A stretch of DNA of 34,638 nucleotides from Bacteroidota bacterium (GTDB lineage: Bacteria > Bacteroidota > Bacteroidia > Bacteroidales > Bacteroidaceae). The stretch is taken from NCBI GenBank assembly GCA_023458215.1, contig JAEXAJ010000099.1, positions 1-34,638 of the forward strand. The letters are read 5' to 3'. Below are positions 1 to 8,270 of this stretch, one piece after another (position 1 is the stretch's first letter; each line of letters opens with the position of its first letter). The translations under genes were made by a program, and so were the position numbers. Under the pieces are notes generated by a model that did not search any database, was not told the DNA's origin, and saw only the letters and a program-made list of their open reading frames with translations.

Positions 1-1376
1 ACACAGCCTTGCTGCGTTGTTGGTGGACTTTGCAGGAGCAACCCACCGATGAGATGAAGAATGCCTGGAACGATGCCTGGTGCACCGAGATCAACCACAT
101 TGCATGGACTACCAATAAAGTAGAACCCATCGAAGGTGTGTATCAACGTTGCATGTATATCGTTGCCTTGGTCAACGAATTTCTGAAGAACATACCGAAC
201 GCCCCGGCCGAAGTGGACAAAGTGAGCTATACCGCCCAAGCGCGTTTCAACCGTGCTTTTGCTTACTACGTACTGATGGATATGTTCGCATTGCCGCCGT
301 TCATTACCGAAGCCAATTATTCCATTGAGCCCGCTCCCTTGTCAAGAGAAGAACTGTTCAACTGGATAGAGAAGGAATTGAACGAAGTGAAATCCAGTCT
401 GCCCGCTCCACGCTCCAAGTATGGCATTGCAGACCAGGCAGTAGCCAATGCCCTGCTGGCACGTATGTATCTCAATGCCGAAGTCTACACGGGCAAAGCA
501 CGTTATACCGATTGTGTAAACGCTTGCAACGAGGTTATCAAAGCCGGATACCAACTGGCCGACAACTATGCCGACTTGTTCAGAGCCGACAATGGCGAGA
601 ATCAAGATACAAGAAAGGAAATCATCTACCCTATTATCTTCGACGGAGAAACCGTTCAGTCATGGGGTATGGCCGCCATCATCATCGGTGCACGCGGAAA
701 AGAGGACAAAGAAGTGTTGCTTGCTCATAGTGGAGTAGATCAAGGCTGGTCGGGATTCCGTGGCACCAGCAATTTAGTGAAACTTTTCGACTACAAGAAC
801 AATGAAGCACCCAAGGCTTCCGAGATTTTGGACAAGCGCGGTATCTTCGAGGACAAAGGACGTTCCATCAACATCACTACAACTGTAGCAGGTACATTCG
901 AGACCGAGGGTTGGAGTGTGTATAAGTTCAGCAACCTGGGCAGCGACGGTACACCGGGTAAGAATACCTTGTGGGTAGATACCGACTTCCCCATGTTCCG
1001 CCTGGGAGATATCTACCTGATGTATGCCGAAGCTGTGGCACGTGGTGGAGAAGGCAGTAAAAGCACCGCCGTGGGATACATCAACGAATTGCGTAAACGT
1101 GCTTACGGCGACGAACTTCACAAGGTTTCTGAAAGCTGGTTGACTGAGAACAGCTTCCGTAACCTGCTGGACGAACGCGGTCGCGAGATGTATTGGGAAG
1201 GTGTACGCCGTACAGACTTGGTGCGCTTCGGCCTGCTGATTTCTTCTACCTATACCTGGGACTTTAAAGGAGGTATCAGCACGGGTGTAGGAGTAAACAA
1301 GCGATACAACGTGTACCCCATCCCCGTGACCGACCTGACGGTAAACGGAAACTTACAACAAAATGAAGGTTATTAA
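1..1376 (+). CDS. SusD-family outer-membrane glycan-binding lipoprotein (5' partial)
   Basis: This is the C-terminal ~457 codons of a SusD/RagB homologue; the reading frame is open to the window edge, so the signal peptide and lipobox are missing. SusD proteins sit on the cell surface, bind glycan and cap the SusC TonB-dependent transporter. Visible marks are an early LQEQPTDE segment, TPR-like helices (ARFNRAFAYYVLMDMFALPPF, and ANALLARMYLNAEVYTG), the LMYAEA...INELRKRA block, EMYWEGVRRTDLVRFG, and the ending YPIPVTDL...NLQQNEGY. The pattern resembles SusD of the starch system, including the TDE and WDFKGG segments, more than the divergent SusD at 9909-11699. The next gene is SusE-like, which supports a Sus-type locus, probably for an alpha-glucan; that substrate is an inference. 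The matching susC should lie just upstream of the window. Confidence 0.95.
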   Translation, partial: TALLRCWWTLQEQPTDEMKNAWNDAWCTEINHIAWTTNKVEPIEGVYQRCMYIVALVNEFLKNIPNAPAEVDKVSYTAQARFNRAFAYYVLMDMFALPPFITEANYSIEPAPLSREELFNWIEKELNEVKSSLPAPRSKYGIADQAVANALLARMYLNAEVYTGKARYTDCVNACNEVIKAGYQLADNYADLFRADNGENQDTRKEIIYPIIFDGETVQSWGMAAIIIGARGKEDKEVLLAHSGVDQGWSGFRGTSNLVKLFDYKNNEAPKASEILDKRGIFEDKGRSINITTTVAGTFETEGWSVYKFSNLGSDGTPGKNTLWVDTDFPMFRLGDIYLMYAEAVARGGEGSKSTAVGYINELRKRAYGDELHKVSESWLTENSFRNLLDERGREMYWEGVRRTDLVRFGLLISSTYTWDFKGGISTGVGVNKRYNVYPIPVTDLTVNGNLQQNEGY

Positions 1377-1392
1377 TCAAAAGCGAATCATC

Positions 1393-2502
1393 ATGAAACT
1401 CATAAAAAGCATATCAGCTTCTATCTTTGCCCTACTGCTCTGCACGGCTTGCGAAAGCGACCTTGACAAGATATCCTATACGCCGGAAGACGCTACCCCG
1501 TCTGTTTTGTCACCGCTGAACGACCAGTATGTACTCCAATCGAAGGATGCTGCCAAAGAAGCATTCACCATCAGCTGGACAAAGCCCGAAATGGGATATC
1601 AGGCAAGCGTCATCAATTCATTGGAAATGGATGTGAAGGGCAAAAACTTCACCAACAATAAAGTAGTACTGGCTTCATCCAAAACAGATGTGTCTTACAG
1701 CATTACTGTTAGTGATTTGAACAGCAAAATCATCTCTCTGCTGAAGAAATACGAAATGGAAGTTGAGCCTGTGGCAGTAGAGATTCGCGTTTCTTCTTCC
1801 ATCTCGGCAGCTGCCGATACGCTGTACTCCAACGTGATATCAACTACGATCACTCCCTATCAAGGCGAACCGGAATATCCGTCCATCGCCCTGCGCGGCG
1901 ATTACAATGGTTGGGACTTCGCCAAGAGTCAAAAGGTTTATTCGGTGGATTCTGATAATAAATACGCCGCTATGGTTTACTTTGACGGTAAAGCAAAGAA
2001 TGGCTGGAAGCTCTGCGGAAGCGATGACTGGAGCACCGACAACTGGGGAGCACCCGAAGGCATGACCGCCGAGCAGTCTCCCGTAACCCTTGTATCCGGA
2101 AACGGTGGAGACATCAAAGCATACGCCAAGAACAGTTATTACCTGGAATTCAACAACTCTACCGGCGAACTGAAAGTGTCTAAAGCATACACTTCCTGGG
2201 GCATTGTAGGAGATTACAATAGCTGGGGAAGCGGCGATACAGTCATGACACTGGCTACCGAAACCGATGAAAACAACAAGTTCCAGTATTACCTGACAGC
2301 TACCGTTAACATGGCAGCAGACAGCAAATGGAAAATACGTCCCGATGAAAAATGGGAGAATGACATAGCCCCGGGCGCTGTAGAAGGCGAGTTTGAAGAT
2401 GCAGGCGACGGCAACTTTAAAGTATCCTCAGCAGGCAGCTACACCATCAAGTGGTACTTCAACAAAGTAAAACAGAAGGTGGTTGTTACTAAGAATAACT
2501 GA
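1393..2502 (+). CDS. SusE-like surface lipoprotein with two carbohydrate-binding modules
   Basis: A 369-residue protein starting at MKLIKSIS, with a lipoprotein signal ending in CTAC (Cys20 would be lipidated). Residues ~25-155 form an N-terminal SusE-type domain. Two C-terminal modules follow, each opening with the same motif: GDYNGWDF near 169 and GDYNSWGS near 273. These are typical of the SusE/SusF starch-binding modules, and the length is close to that of the known SusE (387 residues). The start is 16 bp after the SusD stop; an in-frame ATG at 1363 would overlap susD and place charged residues before the signal peptide, so 1393 is preferred. The role is surface glycan binding next to the SusCD transporter. 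The substrate is not proven, though the module type argues for an alpha-glucan. Confidence 0.88.
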   Translation: MKLIKSISASIFALLLCTACESDLDKISYTPEDATPSVLSPLNDQYVLQSKDAAKEAFTISWTKPEMGYQASVINSLEMDVKGKNFTNNKVVLASSKTDVSYSITVSDLNSKIISLLKKYEMEVEPVAVEIRVSSSISAAADTLYSNVISTTITPYQGEPEYPSIALRGDYNGWDFAKSQKVYSVDSDNKYAAMVYFDGKAKNGWKLCGSDDWSTDNWGAPEGMTAEQSPVTLVSGNGGDIKAYAKNSYYLEFNNSTGELKVSKAYTSWGIVGDYNSWGSGDTVMTLATETDENNKFQYYLTATVNMAADSKWKIRPDEKWENDIAPGAVEGEFEDAGDGNFKVSSAGSYTIKWYFNKVKQKVVVTKNN

Positions 2503-2526
2503 TAGCTAACTATTCTATACAATATC

Positions 2527-2565
2527 AAAGGTCTCTGCTTGGTAAATTATCAAGCAGAGACCTTT
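2527..2565. terminator. Perfect 15-bp inverted repeat, likely terminator
   Basis: AAAGGTCTCTGCTTG at 2527-2541 and its exact complement at 2551-2565 enclose a 9-nt loop. It lies 24 bp after the SusE-like stop and 90 bp beyond the 3' end of the convergent LamG-phosphoesterase gene. No long U-tract follows, but the arm ends in CCTTT, so it could end transcription in either direction. Confidence 0.75.
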
Positions 2566-2655
2566 CCACATCCATATCACAAACGGCCTTTCTCTATTTC
2601 AGAAATTAAATGCTTTCTAAAGGATAAAATATTATTGTATGTCGAACCATCATAA

Positions 2656-4113
2656 TCATTTTATTTTAAACGTAGTCATCAAAGCGGCATGGTCAGACGG
2701 GAAACGTACCCGATGCTCATCTATCATTTCAGAGTTGAGCACTTTCATGCCTTTACCTTTATAGTAAATAAAGTCTATACGATACTGCAATTCATTCTTG
2801 GCCATTGTGGACCAAGTGAGGCAGGGATATTTAATAACATCCGGATACAACTCCCGATAAGAGTCTTTAAATCCGGTGCTAAGCATGAGTTTGCTGGTAG
2901 GCCATTCTATCACATAACCTTTGTGTCCATTCAAGTTTTTAGTATTTTCGCCCCAATCCAGATGAGAATCACTATTGAAATCTCCGGAAACAATCAGCGG
3001 AACTTCATCTTGTTGCAGAAGAGGCTTCATGTTTCCAAGGATTGTTTGCAATTGCTTTGCCCGCATCTCCCATTCTCCTGCCAGGATGTTTTCTATGCTT
3101 TCATGATTAAGCAGTTGGTCATTGGTGATAGGCCGATAATCCAGCCACAGATTGATATAATTGATTGTTTGTGTACGACTGACTTGAAGACTTGCTCCAC
3201 TACAATTGAAAGAGTCGAACAGGTCATAAGTTTCTTTTATCGGATACTTGCTCATAATGGAAAGGTTGGAACTCCGCAGATAGAAGTAATACCCCAATGC
3301 ATCGGCAATGATCGCTCCCGAACCGTAAGTCTCTATCATACCTATGACATCTGCACCGGAATTCTTTATAACCTCAATAACTCTGTTAACTCCCACTTCC
3401 TGCCCAAGCTCGTGACCGCCATGATAAATATTAAAAGCCATTATCTTGATGTCAGAAACCGACCGGGCAAGTGATCCGTCCTGAAAGATTGCAGATGATC
3501 CACCGCATTCTCTTTGGATATCTTCTTCGTCGAGAACCTTGTCCGCGAAGTAAAAGTCCTTTATGAAACCATTAAAGGCATGCCATTGAGAGTCGTCTAT
3601 GCAGCCCAAGCGGAAAGGATTGTGCGTAGCCAGGTTGTTATTGCCATTGGTACAGTAGATAGCCACATTTTTACCATCATAATACATCCGCATTTCTTGT
3701 TTATCGGCATCATGTGTCAGGCCGATATAGTGCCATTTACCATCGTTGATAGGTTGCCGCCGGACGGTTGGTTTATACTCCCACGGATCATTCTTACCAT
3801 CCGAAAAGCCGACCATCCAGGAACCATTATCTTGAGTACCTATAATAAAGCCACGATCTCTAAGATCAAGTACTTTCTTATTTGTAACTAAAGCTTTTTC
3901 CCCTAACTGCTCAGCACCTGTTCTAACTCGTATAAAAACAGAGAAGGAACGGCTCACGTCTATAGAGTCGATTTGTTCTACTACTCTGCCATTACGTTCA
4001 TAAGCCTTCTCGCTCAAATCAAGCATATCACCAATCTGATGATAAAGCTTGACCTCTTTACTCCATACACACAAGGATATGGAGAGACAAATCAGTATGA
4101 TTAAATTTCTCAT
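2656..4113 (-). CDS. Exported LamG-like lectin domain fused to endonuclease/exonuclease/phosphatase-family phosphoesterase
   Basis: A 485-residue protein beginning with the signal peptide MRNLIILICLSISLCVW. Residues ~45-200 form a concanavalin-A/LamG-like sandwich (RSFSVFIRVRTG, NDGKWHYIGLTHD, YYDGKNVA). Residues ~222-485 form an EEP (DNase I-like) domain: KIMAFNIYHGG at 223, E261 as the metal ligand, GDFN at 377-380, DFIYY from 447, and SDHAA with D474/H475. All main catalytic positions are present. EEP enzymes cleave phosphomono- or phosphodiesters of nucleic acids, lipids or sugars; which applies here is unknown, but an exported enzyme in a PUL suggests phosphate removal from a glycan or lipid. 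It is the last gene of the PUL, 26 bp after the GH20 stop. An ATG at 4125 is a possible alternative start; upstream ATGs inside the GH20 gene are unlikely because they bury the signal peptide. Confidence 0.85.
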   Translation of the reverse strand: MRNLIILICLSISLCVWSKEVKLYHQIGDMLDLSEKAYERNGRVVEQIDSIDVSRSFSVFIRVRTGAEQLGEKALVTNKKVLDLRDRGFIIGTQDNGSWMVGFSDGKNDPWEYKPTVRRQPINDGKWHYIGLTHDADKQEMRMYYDGKNVAIYCTNGNNNLATHNPFRLGCIDDSQWHAFNGFIKDFYFADKVLDEEDIQRECGGSSAIFQDGSLARSVSDIKIMAFNIYHGGHELGQEVGVNRVIEVIKNSGADVIGMIETYGSGAIIADALGYYFYLRSSNLSIMSKYPIKETYDLFDSFNCSGASLQVSRTQTINYINLWLDYRPITNDQLLNHESIENILAGEWEMRAKQLQTILGNMKPLLQQDEVPLIVSGDFNSDSHLDWGENTKNLNGHKGYVIEWPTSKLMLSTGFKDSYRELYPDVIKYPCLTWSTMAKNELQYRIDFIYYKGKGMKVLNSEMIDEHRVRFPSDHAALMTTFKIK

Positions 4114-4139
4114 AAGTACTATCATTCTAAATTCTTCAA

Positions 4140-5756
4140 CTATTCTTCCGCATCCGAGGCAAATAGATATCCTTTGTCTGTCCAACGGGTTACAAAGTAA
4201 GGCAACGCATTTCTGAAACGGGTATAGTCTTTCCGGTTTTCCTGCGTCCAACCGGTTTCGGCATGAGCAGCCCAATAAGGATAAACCATTTTATACATAC
4301 TTCTTACCGTAGGAATCCATTCACCCCACATCTGGCAGCCCATTCCTATAATTCGGTTTCTCCATTGAACAGGAAAACCTTTCGGTATGGGAGAAAAGGA
4401 GTATGCTTTATCCAATGAAATGGGAGCAAACGTATATTCTAATCCAGATGTGATTTTATCATGATTGTAATTCAGGTAAGTGTATTCGTGGAAACTGTTT
4501 ACAATTTCATGCCCGCTTTCCGCTGCTTTCTGCAAGAGATCCAAATCGCCTGTCCAAAACTGTACAAGAGCATCCGGCGAGAGCTTCTGCTGCATATTAC
4601 CTTTCACCAAGTCGTGATAGTGGTGCAACTTGTCACCGGTGACGTCATTCCATCCCATCATTCGCCTTCCTTTAGATTGGAGATAAGTGCAGATGTGGTT
4701 GGTGAACCACACTTGCAGTTCGGTAGGAGAGCCGATTTGCTTCTCTTTCATAAACTGTTGCACCATCGGTGAGTTCTTCCATTGCTCATACTTCACCTCG
4801 TCGCCTCCGATATGGATAATCTTTGAAGGAAACAACTCGATTACCTCGTCAAGTACATCTTCTAGGAAACCCAAAACTTTTGGATCGGCTACATTAAACG
4901 CTTCAGACAACACCCCGAAAGCACAAGGCACTTTAATGGCATTACCTGAAGTACCCAACCATGGATAGGCGGCAATTGCTGCCGAAGCATGTCCCGGCAT
5001 TTCTATCTCAGGAATAATAGTAATGTGCCTGTCGGCGGCATAACGCACAATCTCTCTGATGTCATTTTGTGTGTAATAACCGGTTAGGGGGGTGCCGTCG
5101 TAGATGGTACTTTCGTACCAGTTCAGTTGTGTGGAGTCCCGTGTACCTCCTATCTCTGTCAGCTTGGGATATTTCTTTATTTCTATTCTCCATCCCTGGT
5201 CTTCGGTGAGATGCCAATGAAAGGTGTTCATTTTCAGCACTGCCATTTCATCCAACAGTTGCTTTACAACCTCCATACCTTTGAAGGCACGAGCGTCGTC
5301 CAGCATAAAGGCACGCCACCGGAAAGCAGGTTCGTCGTCGATGGTGAGATAACCGGCACAAAGCTTGTCATCCCGCATCTGCAATACCTGACGCAGGGTT
5401 TGTATGCCATAAAATATCCCTTGGGGAGAAGAAGCGGTAATCGTGACTCCTTCTTTAGCTATCTGTAACCGATAAGCCTCGGCATTTTTTAACTGAGGAG
5501 ATAGAAGCAAACGGATGTTAGCTCCCTTTTTAACGATGGTGCTGCTCAGACCGAAATCTTCTTTAAGCATACTTTCCAGATGCATCGCCTCGTTTTTCAA
5601 TCCTTTGTCAAATGAAAGGCGGCAACCTTCAAACTGATAGGTTCCGGGATGTGTGACTACCGAATTGGGATAAGGGATGATAGATAAGGGATTAGCTTGA
5701 ACAGCCAGACTAATCATAGTCAGCATCCAGGCTATAAATAGAGTTTTGTGTTTCAT
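4140..5756 (-). CDS. GH20 beta-N-acetylhexosaminidase
   Basis: A 538-residue exported enzyme with signal peptide MKHKTLFIAWMLTMISLAVQA. Residues ~22-140 form the GH20b lead domain; the barrel starts near FRWRAFMLDDAR at 146. Key blocks are FHWHLTEDQGWRIEIKKYP at 179, PEIEMPGHASAAIAAYPW at 249, and HIGGDE at 315-320, where D319-E320 is the catalytic pair of the substrate-assisted mechanism. GH20 enzymes remove terminal beta-GlcNAc or beta-GalNAc. The gene lies 3 bp after the GH78-like stop, so the two are almost certainly co-transcribed. It has a complete set of family motifs, unlike the divergent paralogue at 8271-9848. Periplasmic or surface location cannot be decided from the sequence. Confidence 0.95.
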   Translation of the reverse strand: MKHKTLFIAWMLTMISLAVQANPLSIIPYPNSVVTHPGTYQFEGCRLSFDKGLKNEAMHLESMLKEDFGLSSTIVKKGANIRLLLSPQLKNAEAYRLQIAKEGVTITASSPQGIFYGIQTLRQVLQMRDDKLCAGYLTIDDEPAFRWRAFMLDDARAFKGMEVVKQLLDEMAVLKMNTFHWHLTEDQGWRIEIKKYPKLTEIGGTRDSTQLNWYESTIYDGTPLTGYYTQNDIREIVRYAADRHITIIPEIEMPGHASAAIAAYPWLGTSGNAIKVPCAFGVLSEAFNVADPKVLGFLEDVLDEVIELFPSKIIHIGGDEVKYEQWKNSPMVQQFMKEKQIGSPTELQVWFTNHICTYLQSKGRRMMGWNDVTGDKLHHYHDLVKGNMQQKLSPDALVQFWTGDLDLLQKAAESGHEIVNSFHEYTYLNYNHDKITSGLEYTFAPISLDKAYSFSPIPKGFPVQWRNRIIGMGCQMWGEWIPTVRSMYKMVYPYWAAHAETGWTQENRKDYTRFRNALPYFVTRWTDKGYLFASDAEE

Positions 5757-5759
5757 GGG

Positions 5760-8075
5760 TTACTTTATTGTTACAAATTTCCAATTACCTCCTCCATTCA
5801 TTTTGAATGCAATGGAAGATGAATTTACTTTATCAGCAGCCAGTACAGTATTTGTACCGCGAGTTGTTAGTTTGCCTTTGGTCCATATAACCTCGTCATT
5901 CAACAAGATTGTTTTTGAGGTTGCAGGCAGGCAAATAATAGCTTTCATTCCATCCGGAGACGAAACATTCAGTGCAAATGTCTTGGAATCATCGGTAAAG
6001 GAAACTTGAATATTCCCTTTTACAGTGGGTACTAAAGTTTCAGCCTGCTTAATTCCCGCCGGTTGGGGGCATATCCTATATTCTTCATAACCGGGCGTTA
6101 CAGGAGAAATGCCGCATACATATTGTGACATAATAGTCAGGCCGCCTCCGCTCCATGCGTGATTGGTGGTTCCACCTCCGAAACCTCCGGGACCGATGCT
6201 CCAACCCTCGTACAGGGTCGAGCGTTCGGGGTCATCCACCATCTCGGCAAAACGTTTCTTCATTCTTTCGATGCCGTACTTGCCTTGCCCCATCCTGAAC
6301 AAGGCTTCAATCACATACTTTTCCATGTATGGGCTGGCGTGCTCACTACGTTTCAGTACATTCAGGATAGCCTGATATTTCTCTTTATCGGCAAGACCGG
6401 ACACTACAGCAAGTGCATGAATACGATCATCCGTCAGTAATTTATAGTCGGGATGACGATACTCTTTACCATTCCAGAATACCTTATTAAAAGCAACCTT
6501 AAGCTCTTTCATCTCCTGTGCCAATGCTTCAGCCTCATCGGTCAGTCCCAAAGCGAGAGCCATGTTGTGCTGTCCTTGCAGGGCGATGTAGTACCAGGCG
6601 TTGAAAAGCACCTTTATATCAATGTTTTCACCCCAATCTCCCCAAGTCCATTCTCCTGCACGGAATTTGATTGTGCCATCGGCATTCTTTTGCCATACGT
6701 TCATGTATTTCTTTACGCCGGGATAGAGGTCTTTTATTGTTTGCAGGTCACCCGTATTCAGATAATAATTCCAAAAACCGAAGTATCCGATGGATGCCAA
6801 CATTTGACCGGGCAGTTCGGTATGATAATTGGAAGAAGGAATAGGAGCATAAATCTCTCCTGTCGGTCGCTGCCAACCTATCAACTCGTACATGCCTTTC
6901 TTCATCAGCAAGTGGCTGCTTACGGAGAGTGCATAGAAAGCTTCGCCCGATTCATTCACTTCATCGCCCCACCATTGGGCACGTTCCCGGTCGGGACAGT
7001 CCATATAAGTATCGCGCATGGTGACGTATAGAGTCCGTTGGGATTTATCCCACATCTTATTCAAGAAAGCGTCATTACAATGAAAATAGCCCTCGAATTC
7101 AGTATTATAACCTGTTTCACGAAACTGAACCTTGCTAAGTTTTACATCTTTAGGATAAATGTAGTAAACGTTTTCTCCATTCATCCAACCTTTATTTTCA
7201 TAGTGTTGCGTGCCCTGTTTCGTAATATACTCGGCACGGACATTATAGGCACTGCCACCTTGATAATGATCGGTCAAGATGGTTATCAACCGACCCGAAT
7301 CTGCATTAACTTCCATATAGGGCATTACTTGCGCATTATAGGGCAAGCGGCAAACTAAGGTATCGCACTCGTCACCCTTGCGTATGGTTTGAGACACGTA
7401 ATCTTTCAGCCCGAAGTCTTTCCACATGGGTATTACACGGTGATGGAGTTTATTCCAAGGCGCATCACCTTCTTTGCCCACAACACGGGCAGCCGCCCAA
7501 TGCTTGCAGGAAGGATTGTTACCGGACTCCCACCCCGCTACATCCTGCCGGGCATCAAAACCGATGCTCGACTCCGGCAAACGGAAGTTGGGAATAGGCT
7601 TTAACGGCGTATAGTAAGACGGATGCATGGCAGACTTCCAAGTAGCATCACTCTTCAGGGTAAACTCATCAGCTTTACAATCGAAAAGTAAAGCTCCCGA
7701 ACCACTCGGGTTGTATGAAAAACCTTCTTTCCCGAAATACCACACAAGTGCAGACAATACATTATGACCGGATTTCAGATAAGGGGCTATATCAACCTCA
7801 TCGTAATAAGTGTCCCGTGGGTTAGGTCCACGTTTTACGGCTCCTTCCAGAACAACCAGTTTGCCGTTTATCCACAACCAATATTTGCTGTCGGCAGCAA
7901 TACGAGCGGATGCATGTGCCGGAACTACTTTTATATTAAACTCCTTTTGAAAACAAATCCATGAGTTGGTTGCATTCTGATTCTCGAACGCTGTTATCCA
8001 TTGGGGCGAGGAGTCTGCCTTTGTATACAAAGAGCAGATTAACAGAAATAAAATAAGACTTATCTTTTTCATCAT
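5760..8075 (-). CDS. GH78-like alpha-L-rhamnosidase
   Basis: A 771-residue protein with signal peptide MMKKISLILFLLICSLYTKA. The N-terminal part carries beta-sandwich features (WLWINGKLV at 66, TYYDEVDIAPYLKSGHNVL). The (alpha/alpha)6 domain begins near 325 and shows DCPDRERAQWWGD at 359-371, matching the GH78 signature D..R.E..W.GD, then GEWTWGDWGENID, TLYEGWS, and NHAWSGGG before a C-terminal beta-domain (PGYEEYRICPQP). GH78 enzymes release terminal alpha-L-rhamnose. The sequence is somewhat divergent from the best-studied members, so a related specificity is possible. It follows the 22-bp palindromic array and precedes a GH20 by 3 bp, so the array may split the PUL transcript into two parts. 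Confidence 0.85.
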   Translation of the reverse strand: MMKKISLILFLLICSLYTKADSSPQWITAFENQNATNSWICFQKEFNIKVVPAHASARIAADSKYWLWINGKLVVLEGAVKRGPNPRDTYYDEVDIAPYLKSGHNVLSALVWYFGKEGFSYNPSGSGALLFDCKADEFTLKSDATWKSAMHPSYYTPLKPIPNFRLPESSIGFDARQDVAGWESGNNPSCKHWAAARVVGKEGDAPWNKLHHRVIPMWKDFGLKDYVSQTIRKGDECDTLVCRLPYNAQVMPYMEVNADSGRLITILTDHYQGGSAYNVRAEYITKQGTQHYENKGWMNGENVYYIYPKDVKLSKVQFRETGYNTEFEGYFHCNDAFLNKMWDKSQRTLYVTMRDTYMDCPDRERAQWWGDEVNESGEAFYALSVSSHLLMKKGMYELIGWQRPTGEIYAPIPSSNYHTELPGQMLASIGYFGFWNYYLNTGDLQTIKDLYPGVKKYMNVWQKNADGTIKFRAGEWTWGDWGENIDIKVLFNAWYYIALQGQHNMALALGLTDEAEALAQEMKELKVAFNKVFWNGKEYRHPDYKLLTDDRIHALAVVSGLADKEKYQAILNVLKRSEHASPYMEKYVIEALFRMGQGKYGIERMKKRFAEMVDDPERSTLYEGWSIGPGGFGGGTTNHAWSGGGLTIMSQYVCGISPVTPGYEEYRICPQPAGIKQAETLVPTVKGNIQVSFTDDSKTFALNVSSPDGMKAIICLPATSKTILLNDEVIWTKGKLTTRGTNTVLAADKVNSSSIAFKMNGGGNWKFVTIK

Positions 8076-8156
8076 TTAGAAATTGTTATTAGTTATATAT
8101 TCAGCAAACAGTACTGATAATCAGCGTCAATATAGTTCCAGTTCATCCTCCTATGG

Positions 8157-8266
8157 TGGGAAACTATTCCCAATTAGCTGGGAATTAGTTCCCAGTAGCT
8201 TGGGAATCTACTCCCAACAGCTTGGGAACAAGTTACCAATAAGGTGGGAATAAACTCGACAACCAT
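8157..8266. repeat. Five-unit, exactly 22-bp tandem array of palindromes
   Basis: Five units start at 8157, 8179, 8201, 8223 and 8245, each opening with TGGGAA. Units 1 and 2 read TGGGAA-N4-TTCCCA-N6; unit 3 has CTCCCA, unit 4 TTACCA, and unit 5 has lost the second arm. Every unit is exactly 22 bp. Each arm can pair within its unit (4-nt loop) or with the next unit (6-nt loop). The array fills most of the gap between the GH20 stop at 8271 and the GH78-like start at 8075. It could act as clustered operators or as an RNA structure. Confidence 0.9.
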
Positions 8267-8270
8267 CCGC

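Noticed and set aside
1..2502. Membership of the first SusD/SusE genes in the ECF-sigma PUL
   Set aside because: They are on the opposite strand, end at their own stem-loop, and are of a starch-like SusD/SusE type distinct from the SusD at 9909.
2689..3474. 261-codon frame on the + strand opposite the LamG-phosphoesterase gene
   Set aside because: The opposite strand encodes a protein with all EEP catalytic motifs; this frame shows no domain or signal.
4114..4275. Upstream extension of the LamG-phosphoesterase gene
   Set aside because: It overlaps the end of the GH20 gene by 136 bp and hides the signal peptide that begins at 4113 (or 4125).
8097..8130. Internal promoter for the GH78-like gene
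   Set aside because: On the - strand there is TACTGTTTG, but the TA-to-TTTG gap is one base too long and no suitable -33 box is found; the gene is more likely served by the PUL transcript.
8157..8266. CRISPR array
   Set aside because: The 22-bp period leaves only 4- and 6-bp variable parts; there are no spacers of ~30 bp and no cas genes nearby.
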